Source: JACQQW01 sp964520655
GTDB taxonomy: Bacteria > Omnitrophota > Gorgyraeia > Zapsychrales > Fredricksoniimonadaceae
Assembly (NCBI GenBank): GCA_964520655.1
Contig: CAZFNI010000018.1
Location: 1-38,709, forward strand
DNA length: 38,709 bases
Reading direction: 5' to 3'
The notes below the pieces were generated by a model. It saw only the letters and a list, made by a program, of their open reading frames with translations, was not told where the DNA came from and searched no databases. The position numbers and the translations under genes are program-made. This document shows positions 1 through 7,718 of the stretch, piece by piece. Position 1 is the first letter of the stretch. The number at the start of each line of letters is the position of its first letter.

Positions 1-638
1 AACAACGCGGGATCATTGCCAACCCGAATTGCTCGACAATCCAGATGCTGGTGGCCTTAAAGCCGCTGCATGATTATGGTAAGATCAAGCGTATTGTGGT
101 GTCAACCTATCAGGCGGTGTCCGGCGCTGGGGCTGAGGCTGTGGAAGAGTTGCGGGCCCAAAGCGGCGGAAGCAGGGAAGTCAAGAAATTCCAGCACAGG
201 ATCGCCCATAATTTGATCCCTCAGATCGACGTGTTCGTTGATAATCATTACACCAAAGAAGAAATGAAAATGGTCAACGAAACAAAGAAAATGTTGCATG
301 ACGACAGTATTCAAGTGTCCGCGACCTGCGTGCGTGTTCCGGTTTTTAACAGCCACAGTGAATCGATCAATATTGAAACAGCCAAGAAGATCACCAGGGC
401 CAAAGCCGTGGAATTGTTAAGCAAGGCGCCCGGCGTGAAAGTCGTTGATGATATCAAGTCATCGACCTATCCATTGCCCATTAACGCGGACGGCAAAGAC
501 GAAACTTTTGTGGGTCGTATCCGTGAAGATATCTCTATTCCAAATGGTTTGAACATGTGGGTCGTTGCCGATAATCTGCGTAAAGGGGCCGCATTAAACG
601 CTGTTCAGATCGCTGAAAAGCTTATAGGCAAAAAGTAA
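1..638 (+). CDS. asd: Aspartate-semialdehyde dehydrogenase, C-terminal part (5' end outside window)
   Basis: The reading frame is already open at base 3 and ends with TAA at 636-638, giving about 211 residues of a normally 330-340 residue enzyme. The first visible residues include NPNCST, the active-site motif whose Cys (codon 30-32) forms the acyl-enzyme with aspartyl phosphate. RVPV followed by NSHSES supplies the conserved catalytic His (codon 354-356). The enzyme reduces aspartyl phosphate to aspartate semialdehyde with NADPH in the cytoplasm, the branch point to lysine/DAP, threonine and methionine. The semialdehyde is the substrate of DapA, encoded 12 kb downstream. The start and any promoter lie outside the window. 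The motifs are seen; the function follows from the family. Confidence 0.96.
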   Translation, partial: QRGIIANPNCSTIQMLVALKPLHDYGKIKRIVVSTYQAVSGAGAEAVEELRAQSGGSREVKKFQHRIAHNLIPQIDVFVDNHYTKEEMKMVNETKKMLHDDSIQVSATCVRVPVFNSHSESINIETAKKITRAKAVELLSKAPGVKVVDDIKSSTYPLPINADGKDETFVGRIREDISIPNGLNMWVVADNLRKGAALNAVQIAEKLIGKK

Positions 639-654
639 TATCTTTTGCAGATGA

Positions 655-774
655 GGATCAACACCGAGAAGGGTATGTTTCACTTCGGTCTCACTGTTCG
701 CCGTAACCAGCTACCCTGCGCTGGTTGGCTCTCATATCGACCTGCGTTCAACACACCTTTCTCGATGTTGATCC
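655..774. repeat. Long imperfect palindrome between asd and truA
   Basis: The 19-base arm at 655-673 matches the reverse complement of 756-774 at 17 of 19 positions. Pairing continues inward with interruptions to a perfect 7-bp apex, AACCAGC (705-711) with GCTGGTT (720-726), closing an 8-base loop. About two thirds of the positions pair overall. No run of T follows, so it is not a typical intrinsic terminator. It could be a dispersed palindromic repeat, a small non-autonomous element, or a structured RNA in the asd-truA transcript. I saw no second copy in the window. Confidence 0.7.
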
Positions 775-821
775 AGCATTAAATCTTAAAGAATTTTCTT
801 GGTCGCGGATCTATCAAATTT

Positions 822-1568
822 ATGACACGCAATTTCAAACTAACCATTGAATACGACGGTACCGACTTTTGCGGCTGGCAGATCCAGAAGAATGGGGAGA
901 GGACTGTTCAGGCAGAGGTCACAAAAGCGTGTGAGACTATTTTCAAGCAGAAAGTGACTGTCATTGCGTCAGGACGGACAGACAGCGGTGTGCATGCTCG
1001 CGGTCAGGTGATCCACTTTCATGCGGATACTCGGATGAAACCTGTAGAGGTCTTAAAGGCGCTAAACAGCAGGCTTCCGCAGGATATTGCTGTTTTAAAT
1101 GTAAAAGAAGTCAGTGAAGATTTTCATGCGCAGTATTCTGTCAAGAATAAGACGTATCGTTATGTTGTCCTTAATGCCAAGCAAAGGTCTGTTTTTGAAA
1201 CAAGGTATGCCTATTTTTATCCGTATTCCTTAGATGTCAAGGTGATGCAAAATGTTTCTAAGATCCTGTGCGGCCGTCACGATTTTAAAGCGTTCCAGGC
1301 CCACGATCCTTTAAGAGCTGAAAAGGATACGGTCCGTACTATCAAAAAGATCGTTATTCAGAGAAAAGGGGATAAGATCTTGATCGATGTCACGGCGGAC
1401 GGATTTTTATACAAAATGGTGCGTAATATTGTCGGGAGCTTATTAAGCCGGGGAGCGGGGCTGATCAGCCAAGCCGATCTGTCTAACATATTAAAGAGCA
1501 AAGAGCGCTCCAATGCGCCCGCCACAGCACCGGCCTATGGCTTGTGTTTGCAGGAAGTTAAATATTAA
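822..1568 (+). CDS. truA: tRNA pseudouridine(38-40) synthase TruA
   Basis: This 248-residue protein has the expected length for TruA, which converts uridines 38-40 of the tRNA anticodon arm to pseudouridine. The catalytic motif SGRTDSGVHA is present, with Asp54 as the invariant nucleophile. The N-terminal YDGTDFCGWQ and the C-terminal FLYKMVRNIVG segment are also family signatures. The ATG at 822 begins a typical TruA N-terminus (FKLTIEYDG), but I see no clear Shine-Dalgarno sequence before it. The gene lies between the palindrome downstream of asd and the promoter of the L13/S9 ribosomal protein pair, a common company for truA. Confidence 0.96.
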   Translation: MTRNFKLTIEYDGTDFCGWQIQKNGERTVQAEVTKACETIFKQKVTVIASGRTDSGVHARGQVIHFHADTRMKPVEVLKALNSRLPQDIAVLNVKEVSEDFHAQYSVKNKTYRYVVLNAKQRSVFETRYAYFYPYSLDVKVMQNVSKILCGRHDFKAFQAHDPLRAEKDTVRTIKKIVIQRKGDKILIDVTADGFLYKMVRNIVGSLLSRGAGLISQADLSNILKSKERSNAPATAPAYGLCLQEVKY

Positions 1569-1574
1569 AAATTA

Positions 1575-1602
1575 TTGACAAATGTAAGGAACAATGTATA
1601 CT
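1575..1602 (+). promoter_or_regulatory. Sigma-70-type promoter of rplM-rpsI
   Basis: A perfect -35 box TTGACA (1575-1580) is followed after 16 bases by TATACT (1597-1602), five of six matches to the -10 consensus. Transcription would start near 1609, leaving a leader of about 28 nt that contains the AAGG-type ribosome binding site before the rplM ATG. It lies just after the truA stop, so rplM-rpsI can be transcribed independently of truA. Confidence 0.8.
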
Positions 1603-1636
1603 TTAGAATCTTCAATTTAAACATAAGGTTAGGACT

Positions 1637-2068
1637 ATGAAAACATTTTTACCGAAAGTTGCTGAACTTAAAACAGACTGTTATTTGATCGACGCGAAAG
1701 ACAAGGTTTTGGGTCGTGTTGCCGCAAAAGCTGCTCACATCCTGCGCGGCAAACACAAGCGTATTTACACCCCGTTCTTAGACACCGGTGACACCGTTGT
1801 CATTATTAATGCGGATAAAGTACGTGTAACCGGCAAGAAATTGACCGATAAGATCCATAGCCGTTTCACAGGTTACCCTGGTGGGAAACGGGAAGTTGCG
1901 TTAGGGGATATGCTGGCCAAACGTCCAGCAAAAGCCATGGAATTAGCTGTCACCCGCATGCTGCCAAGCGGTGCGCTCGCATATAAGCAAGGTGGTAAAT
2001 TAAAGGTGTATGCTGGTGATTCTCATCCGCATGCTGCTCAAAAACCCATTGTTGTGGAAGTTAAATAG
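1637..2068 (+). CDS. rplM: Large ribosomal subunit protein uL13 (L13)
   Basis: The 143-residue product is the standard length of bacterial L13, an early-assembling 23S rRNA-binding protein. Recognisable features are YLIDAKDKVLGRVAAKAAH, the GKHKRIYTPF segment, VIINADKV and the KLKVYAGDSHPHAAQ C-terminus. The ATG follows an AAGG-containing site. rpsI starts 9 bases after its stop, the usual rplM-rpsI pair, and both are served by the strong promoter just upstream. Confidence 0.98.
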   Translation: MKTFLPKVAELKTDCYLIDAKDKVLGRVAAKAAHILRGKHKRIYTPFLDTGDTVVIINADKVRVTGKKLTDKIHSRFTGYPGGKREVALGDMLAKRPAKAMELAVTRMLPSGALAYKQGGKLKVYAGDSHPHAAQKPIVVEVK

Positions 2069-2077
2069 GAGAGTTAG

Positions 2078-2473
2078 ATGGTAGAAGTAGTCAAATATGC
2101 AGGTACTGGTCGTCGTAAATCATCTGTTGCCCGTGTTGTGTTAAGCCCGGGTGAAGGGAAGATCACAGTCAATAAACGCGAATTTTCGGATTATTTTCCT
2201 CGTGAGACGGATCGTATCCTGATCATGCAGCCATTGCGTTTAACCAATTTAGAGAACAAATTTGATATTGCTGTACGCGTAACCGGTGGTGGTTCAACCG
2301 GCCAGGCAGGCGCTTTCAAAATGGGTTTATCCCGTGCTATTCTGGCTTGTGATCCAAACACCAAGCCGGTCTTGAAGAAAGCAAGCTGCTTAACTAGAGA
2401 TGATAGAATGAAGGAAAGAAAAAAACCTGGTCAGAAGGGGGCGCGTCGCAAGTTCCAATGGGTTAAGCGTTAA
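2078..2473 (+). CDS. rpsI: Small ribosomal subunit protein uS9 (S9)
   Basis: The 131-residue protein has the S9 hallmarks: GTGRRKSSVARV at the N-terminus, GGGSTGQAGA in the middle and the basic tail GQKGARRKFQWVKR, whose terminal Lys-Arg reaches the peptidyl-tRNA anticodon region of the 30S P site. AGGAG just before the ATG is a good ribosome binding site. The gene is co-transcribed with rplM and followed by a strong intrinsic terminator. Confidence 0.98.
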   Translation: MVEVVKYAGTGRRKSSVARVVLSPGEGKITVNKREFSDYFPRETDRILIMQPLRLTNLENKFDIAVRVTGGGSTGQAGAFKMGLSRAILACDPNTKPVLKKASCLTRDDRMKERKKPGQKGARRKFQWVKR

Positions 2474-2494
2474 TCTCATAAAATATATAGCAGT

Positions 2495-2544
2495 AAAAGA
2501 GCCTATCTCCCTTCAAATTCAGATTGACGAGATAGGCTTTTTTA
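2495..2544 (+). terminator. Intrinsic terminator after rpsI
   Basis: GCCTATCTC (2501-2509) pairs perfectly with GAGATAGGC (2529-2537) across a 19-base loop, and the stem ends in a run of T from 2538. An A run at 2495-2498 can pair with these T residues, so the hairpin may also work in reverse. It closes the rplM-rpsI transcript. Confidence 0.88.
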
Positions 2545-2552
2545 TTTATGAT
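2524..2552 (+). promoter_or_regulatory. Promoter of the arg-dap operon, overlapping the rpsI terminator
   Basis: TTGACG (2524-2529, five of six) lies in the loop and at the start of the descending arm of the rpsI terminator. After exactly 17 bases it is followed by TATGAT (2547-2552, five of six). Transcription would begin near 2559, giving a 25-nt leader with a GGGGAAAA ribosome binding site before argC. TTTAT (2541-2545) and ATAAA (2551-2555) form an inverted repeat across the -10 box that could be an operator. I could not match it confidently to an ArgR box. Confidence 0.65.
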
Positions 2553-2583
2553 AAACCTTTGTTTTTACGTCGGGGAAAATGAT

Positions 2584-3612
2584 ATGAAAGAAACAAAAAT
2601 TCGAGCAGGTATCGTCGGTGTTAGTGGTTATACGGGCAAAGAAGTCCTGTCTATTCTTCTTAAACACAATGGCGTCCGCGTTACCTACGTCGCCGCACAT
2701 CAAACCACTGGTGCGATCAGTGATATTTATCCTGAGTTCCTCAATCGCACCACACTTAATTGTGAGAAGTTTGCTCTTGAAAAAGCTGCGAAGCTTTGCG
2801 ATATCGTGTTCCTGGCGCTGCCGCATACTGAATCTATGTCAGTAGCCGGAAAATTACTTTCTAAAAAGATCAAGGTCATCGATCTGAGCGCGGACTATCG
2901 TTTAAAGGATGCAGACATTTATGCAAAATGGTACGGGCATAAGCACAAGGATGTTAAGAACATTGCCAAAGCGGTTTATGGACTGCCTGAACTGTATCGT
3001 ACCAGGATCGAGAAAGCCTCATTTATTGCTAATCCCGGATGTTACCCTACGGCTTCAGTATTGGGACTAGCGCCGTTGGCTGCTGCGCGTAAAGACATTG
3101 TGTCAATTGTCATTGACGCAAAATCTGGTGTTTCAGGGGCGGGGCGGAAGGCATCGGTGGGGTTGTTAAGTGCTGAAGTCAATGAGAACTTTAAAGCCTA
3201 TAAAGTTCTCTGCCATCAGCACAGCCCTGAGATCGACCAGACGTTAACTGCTCTTGCCGGCCGGAAGACTCACGCGCATTTTGTTGCGCATTTACTTCCG
3301 ATCAACCGGGGGATATTGAATACAATGTATGTCCAGTTAACAAGTCCGGTTGAGTTAAGCAAGGTTCACGGGTTATATAAGAAATTCTATAAAGCAGAAC
3401 CCTTTGTGCGAATTCATCCAGTGGGTACTCAGCCGGAGATCAAGAATACGGCATATACGAATTTCTGTGATATTGGATTGATGGTTTCCAGCGATGGCAA
3501 AATGGTGGTTGTAACGTCGGTGATCGATAATTTGGTCAAAGGTGCAGCTGGACAGGCTGTGCAGAATATGAACATCATGTTCGATCAGAATGAGATTGAG
3601 GGGCTAATATGA
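2584..3612 (+). CDS. argC: N-acetyl-gamma-glutamyl-phosphate reductase
   Basis: ArgC reduces N-acetylglutamyl phosphate to the semialdehyde with NADPH, the third step of arginine synthesis. The 342-residue protein has the nucleotide-binding GVSGYTGKE near its start and the active-site NPGCYPTA with Cys153. I chose the ATG at 2584, behind GGGGAAAA, because the earlier in-frame ATG at 2548 falls inside the -10 box and upstream of the predicted transcription start. It is the first gene of a long operon and overlaps argJ by four bases (ATGA), which suggests translational coupling. Confidence 0.96.
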   Translation: MKETKIRAGIVGVSGYTGKEVLSILLKHNGVRVTYVAAHQTTGAISDIYPEFLNRTTLNCEKFALEKAAKLCDIVFLALPHTESMSVAGKLLSKKIKVIDLSADYRLKDADIYAKWYGHKHKDVKNIAKAVYGLPELYRTRIEKASFIANPGCYPTASVLGLAPLAAARKDIVSIVIDAKSGVSGAGRKASVGLLSAEVNENFKAYKVLCHQHSPEIDQTLTALAGRKTHAHFVAHLLPINRGILNTMYVQLTSPVELSKVHGLYKKFYKAEPFVRIHPVGTQPEIKNTAYTNFCDIGLMVSSDGKMVVVTSVIDNLVKGAAGQAVQNMNIMFDQNEIEGLI

Positions 3613-4751
3613 AAATAATTGCAGGCGGCGTTTGCGCTCCCAAAGGATTTTTAGCCAACGGTATTTCAGCTGGCATTAAACGTTCCGGTAAGCCGGATCT
3701 GGGGTTGATCGTCTCTGAAGTCCCGGCAGTGACCACTGGGGTCTTTACCGTTAATTCCATCAAAGCAGCCCCGTTACTCGTCAGCATGAAACATATCCAG
3801 TGCGGTGTCTCTCGGGCTGTCTTGGTTAACTCCGGTAATGCAAATTGCTATACAGGTGCGTTTGGGTTGAAGTATGCTCAGGAATCAACGGTTCTGATCG
3901 CGGATTTGCTGGGGATCAAAAAGGAACAGGTCCTGGTGACATCAACAGGGATCATTGGTAAACAGCTGCCATTTAACAAGATTTCTGAATCAGCCAATAC
4001 TCTTGTCAGTGGCCTGTCGTTGAAATACGGGGACAAATTCGCCACGGCCATCATGACCACAGATCTTAAGCTCAAAGAGATCGCGGTGAGTTTTAAGATC
4101 GGGTCTAAATCCGTCACGATCGGTGGGTGTGCTAAAGGTTCTGGGATGATCGAGCCGAATATGGCTACCATGCTGGGTTTTATCACGACGGATGCTTCGA
4201 TCAGTCTGCCTTTGCTTAAAAAAGCATTGAAAGAAGCCACTGATAAATCGTTCAACAGCATTACGGTTGATGGATGCATGAGTACCAATGACATGGTGAC
4301 GCTTCAGGCTAATGGTTTAGCAGGTAATAAGAAGATCTCTGTTGTAGGGGCAGACTATAAGAAATTTGTTGAGGCTTTGATCATTGTCTGCAGGGATCTT
4401 GCGAAAAAAATCGTTCTCGATGGCGAAGGGGCAACTAAGTTTATTACGATCGATGTTGCTGGTGCGGCAAACGATGTCCAGGCAAAAAAGATCGCTAAGT
4501 CGATCGCAAACTCCATGCTGGTCAAAACTGCGGCATTTGGTAGTAATCCTAATTGGGGACGCGTTGGAGCTGCGGTCGGCAGTCTAGGTATTCCTGGGAT
4601 CAATGAGAACACGATGAAAATATCATTTAGTCCTTTTGATAAGAAAGATATTGAGATCTCGGTCCAGCTGCAATTAGGCAAAGCCAAGGCAACCGTCTAT
4701 ACATGTGATCTATCTTACGAATATGTAAAGATCAATGGGGAGTATAATTAG
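3609..4751 (+). CDS. argJ: Glutamate/ornithine N-acetyltransferase ArgJ
   Basis: ArgJ moves the acetyl group from N-acetylornithine to glutamate, recycling it. Bifunctional forms also acetylate glutamate from acetyl-CoA. The 380-residue precursor contains KGSGMIEPNMATMLGF, where the protein cleaves itself and Thr187 becomes the N-terminal nucleophile of the beta chain. NPNWGR near the C-terminus is another signature. No argA or argE is in this otherwise complete cluster, in line with the acetyl-cycling route. Whether this copy is mono- or bifunctional cannot be read from the sequence. It overlaps argC by four bases and argB by one. Confidence 0.96.
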   Translation: MKIIAGGVCAPKGFLANGISAGIKRSGKPDLGLIVSEVPAVTTGVFTVNSIKAAPLLVSMKHIQCGVSRAVLVNSGNANCYTGAFGLKYAQESTVLIADLLGIKKEQVLVTSTGIIGKQLPFNKISESANTLVSGLSLKYGDKFATAIMTTDLKLKEIAVSFKIGSKSVTIGGCAKGSGMIEPNMATMLGFITTDASISLPLLKKALKEATDKSFNSITVDGCMSTNDMVTLQANGLAGNKKISVVGADYKKFVEALIIVCRDLAKKIVLDGEGATKFITIDVAGAANDVQAKKIAKSIANSMLVKTAAFGSNPNWGRVGAAVGSLGIPGINENTMKISFSPFDKKDIEISVQLQLGKAKATVYTCDLSYEYVKINGEYN

Positions 4752-5605
4752 TGGAAACGATCGTTAAGAAAGCATCAGTTCTCATTGAAGCTATACCCTA
4801 CATCCATGAGTTCCGCAGGAAGATCTTTGTCATAAAGTACGGTGGCAGTATCCTTGATGACGACAAGATACGCCATCAAGTCTTGCAGGATATTGTTTTC
4901 TTAAGTTATGTCGGGATCAGGGTCATTATCGTCCATGGCGGAGGCCCCCATATCAGTGCCCGCATGAAAGAACAGGGCTTAAAGTCTGAGTTTGTTAACG
5001 GGATAAGGGTTACGGATCAGGCGACACTCAAGATCGTTGGGGAAGAGCTTGAAAAACTCAATGAGCGCATCGTCAGGGAGATAAAGGCGTACAAAGGTGA
5101 TGTTACCGGGTTAAAGGGGCAGGAAAATATCATTTTTGTCAAAAAGAAAAAAGCGGATAAGGACCTTGGATTTGTCGGAACCATTACGTCGGTGAATAAA
5201 AAAGATCTTAATTGTCATTTGGATGAGGGGCGTATAACCGTTGTCTCACCAATGGGGGTTACGGTAGAGAAGGAACCGCATAATGTCAATGCCGATGAAG
5301 TGGCAGCCGCGATCGCCAACTCCATGCAGGCCGAGAAACTGGTACTGTTGACAGATGTTCCGGGGGTCATGCGGGACCTGAAGGATCCTAAAACATTATT
5401 TTCGACATTGACACTTAAAGAAGTTGATGAATTGATCAAAAGCGGCGTGATAGCTGGGGGTATGATCCCCAAGGTGAGAAGCTGTGTTGAGGCGTTAAAC
5501 GGCGGGGGTGTTCATAAGACACACATCGTTGATGCGCGAATGCCTCATGCGCTATTATTGGAATTCTTCACGGACCAAGGTGTGGGGACACAGATCATCA
5601 AATGA
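4751..5605 (+). CDS. argB: Acetylglutamate kinase
   Basis: The 284-residue amino-acid kinase phosphorylates N-acetylglutamate with ATP, the second and usually feedback-controlled step of arginine synthesis. KYGGSIL and VHGGGP near the N-terminus bind phosphate and substrate. NVNADEVAAAIA, LLTDVPGVM and the late GGMIPKV are further ArgB signatures. The N-terminal stretch before KYGGS, about 30 residues, resembles the extension found in arginine-sensitive hexameric enzymes, so arginine inhibition is plausible. Translation starts at GTG sharing its G with the argJ stop (TAGTG), and the end overlaps argD by four bases. Confidence 0.96.
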   Translation: METIVKKASVLIEAIPYIHEFRRKIFVIKYGGSILDDDKIRHQVLQDIVFLSYVGIRVIIVHGGGPHISARMKEQGLKSEFVNGIRVTDQATLKIVGEELEKLNERIVREIKAYKGDVTGLKGQENIIFVKKKKADKDLGFVGTITSVNKKDLNCHLDEGRITVVSPMGVTVEKEPHNVNADEVAAAIANSMQAEKLVLLTDVPGVMRDLKDPKTLFSTLTLKEVDELIKSGVIAGGMIPKVRSCVEALNGGGVHKTHIVDARMPHALLLEFFTDQGVGTQIIK

Positions 5606-6795
5606 CAATCAAAGATATTTTTGATTCATACAATGATAATATCCTGGCGACATACACGCGCCAGCCGCTGGTCTTTGTTAAGGGCAAAGGGTCCATACTA
5701 ACCGATATTCAAGGGAAGAAATATCTGGATTTTTTCCCTGGGTGGGGTGTGAGCAATTTAGGACATTGTCATCCTAAAGTCATGGGCGCTGTCCGGGAAC
5801 AGATCGGTAAGCTGATCCATATCCCTAACAATTTCTATAATCCGCATCAAGCGAAACTTGCGAGGGAATTAAACCGCATTGCGTTCGCTTCCAAAATATT
5901 TTTCTGTAATAGTGGTGCGGAAGCGAATGAGGCAGCGATAAAGTTTGCCAGGGCTTGGGGGCAGGGCTCCAAGATTGAGATCATCACGACATTTAACGCC
6001 TTCCATGGCCGTACCATGGGGGCATTAAGCGCGACGGCTCAGGAAAAATATCAAAAGCCTTTTTTGCCGTTGGTCGCTGGTTTTAAATATGTTCCTTTTA
6101 ATGATATTGAGGCGATCAAGCAAGCGATAACTCCGGCGACAGCGTCGATCATGATCGAATTGATCCAGGGAGAGGGCGGTATTAATATCGCACAAAAAGA
6201 ATATGTTCAAGAGATCCGCAGGATATGTGATGCTAAGAAGATCCTTTTGATCATTGATGAGGTGCAGACGGGGATGGCGCGCACGGGAAAAATGTTCTGT
6301 TATGAACACTATGGGATCGTACCTGACGTGATGACGGTGGCGAAAGCATTGGGTGGGGGGCTCCCTATTGGCGCGATGCTGGTCAAAAAAGAATTGGCGG
6401 ATACTTTTAAACCGGGCATGCATGGTTCAACTTTTGCTGGAAGTCCACTAGTCACTAAAGCCGCATTGGGTGTTATTAAAGCGATCGCTGAGGATAAGAT
6501 CTTGGCAAACGTGAAGAATCAGAGCGCTTATTTAATAAAGAAGCTGGAAGTGTTGAAGCAGACGCATAAAAACATCAAGCAGGTCCGCGGACTGGGTTTG
6601 ATGATCGGAGTTGAACTAAAGAATGAGGGGGCCGGTGTTTTCAAAGAGTGTTTGGATCGGGGATTGATCATTAATTGCACACACAACACTGTTTTGCGTA
6701 TCATGCCCGCTCTTAATGTGACCAAAAGGCAGATCGATAAAGCGGTCTTTATCCTGGATAAAGCCCTGGAAACGGTAGGAAATAATGAAAAATAA
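5602..6795 (+). CDS. argD: Acetylornithine aminotransferase
   Basis: This class III PLP aminotransferase of 397 residues converts N-acetylglutamate semialdehyde to N-acetylornithine with glutamate as donor. FCNSGAEANEAAIKFAR binds the cofactor phosphate, IIDEVQTGMARTGK holds the PLP-ring Asp, and AKALGGGLPIGA carries the Schiff-base Lys248. ArgD enzymes often accept succinyl-diaminopimelate too, but a dedicated dapL lies in the same operon, so such a role is not needed here. It overlaps argB by 4 nt and argF by 11 nt. Confidence 0.95.
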   Translation: MTIKDIFDSYNDNILATYTRQPLVFVKGKGSILTDIQGKKYLDFFPGWGVSNLGHCHPKVMGAVREQIGKLIHIPNNFYNPHQAKLARELNRIAFASKIFFCNSGAEANEAAIKFARAWGQGSKIEIITTFNAFHGRTMGALSATAQEKYQKPFLPLVAGFKYVPFNDIEAIKQAITPATASIMIELIQGEGGINIAQKEYVQEIRRICDAKKILLIIDEVQTGMARTGKMFCYEHYGIVPDVMTVAKALGGGLPIGAMLVKKELADTFKPGMHGSTFAGSPLVTKAALGVIKAIAEDKILANVKNQSAYLIKKLEVLKQTHKNIKQVRGLGLMIGVELKNEGAGVFKECLDRGLIINCTHNTVLRIMPALNVTKRQIDKAVFILDKALETVGNNEK

Positions 6796-7699
6796 TTTTA
6801 TCAGCATGTTGGAATATTCGTCCCAAGATGTGATCAAGCTTGTTGCGTTAGCGGATCAGCTAAAAAAGCATCGGGGGAAAGTCCGTTCGGATCTCAAGGG
6901 TAAAAGTGTTGCGCTCATTTTCCAGAAACCATCTAACCGGACAAGAGTTTCTTTTGCGGTCGGCGTCCATGAACTAGGCGGGCATTCTTTATATTTAGGA
7001 CCAGATGAGATCAGTTTGGGTAAACGGGAGAGTACCTACGATGTGGCTAAAACATTGTCCCGCTATGTTCATTGCATCGTTGCTCGCGTGTTCGATCATC
7101 AAGATGTCGTCGATTTAGCGCGTCACGCGGATGTTCCGGTCATTAATGCGTTATGTGATCTGTATCATCCCTGTCAAGCGCTGGCGGACATCCAAACGAT
7201 CAAAGAGCGTTTTGGCAAGTTCAAAGGGTTGACTTTGGCATACGTGGGTGATGGGAACAATGTTTTTCATTCATTGATCATTGCTTGTGCGAAAGTGGGG
7301 ATCAATGTTCGTTTTGCGGGTCCTAAAGGCTACGACCCTGATCCACTGATATTAGAGCAGGTACAAAAGATAGCTAAAGACAATGGAGCCTATATTGAAT
7401 GCGGTCGTGATGCCAAACAAGCCGTCAAGGGTGCTCAGGTGGTCTATGCGGATGTCTGGGTCAGTATGGGACAGGAAAAAGAAACAGCAAAACGAATCAA
7501 GCAATTTAAAGGGTATCAGATCAATGAAGAGCTTGTCGCTCATGCGGCGAAAAATTATATTTTTATGCACTGTTTGCCGGCTCATCGAGGTTTGGAAGTG
7601 ACAGAAGGGGTCATTGATGGTGAACACTCAGTGATCTTCGATCAGGCGGAAAATCGTCTGCACGCGCAAAAAGCGGTGCTTTTAAAATTAATGCGTTAA
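6785..7699 (+). CDS. argF: Ornithine carbamoyltransferase
   Basis: ArgF makes citrulline from ornithine and carbamoyl phosphate. The 304-residue protein carries the carbamoyl-phosphate loop as SNRTRVSF (more often STRTR), the HPCQALAD motif and the ornithine-binding MHCLPAHRG. The last motif marks a true ornithine enzyme rather than an N-acetyl- or N-succinylornithine carbamoyltransferase. The ATG overlaps the argD 3' end by 11 nt, and argG follows after a 19-nt gap. Confidence 0.96.
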   Translation: MKNNFISMLEYSSQDVIKLVALADQLKKHRGKVRSDLKGKSVALIFQKPSNRTRVSFAVGVHELGGHSLYLGPDEISLGKRESTYDVAKTLSRYVHCIVARVFDHQDVVDLARHADVPVINALCDLYHPCQALADIQTIKERFGKFKGLTLAYVGDGNNVFHSLIIACAKVGINVRFAGPKGYDPDPLILEQVQKIAKDNGAYIECGRDAKQAVKGAQVVYADVWVSMGQEKETAKRIKQFKGYQINEELVAHAAKNYIFMHCLPAHRGLEVTEGVIDGEHSVIFDQAENRLHAQKAVLLKLMR

Positions 7700-7718
7700 T
7701 GATAAAAGTGAGGACAAT

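Noticed and set aside
2541..2555. ArgR operator (ARG box) before argC
   Set aside because: A short TTTAT/ATAAA inverted repeat is there, but it does not match the ARG box well enough to name it.
2548..2583. Earlier in-frame ATG for argC
   Set aside because: It lies in the proposed -10 box and upstream of the expected transcription start; ATG 2584 has a ribosome binding site and the normal ArgC beginning.
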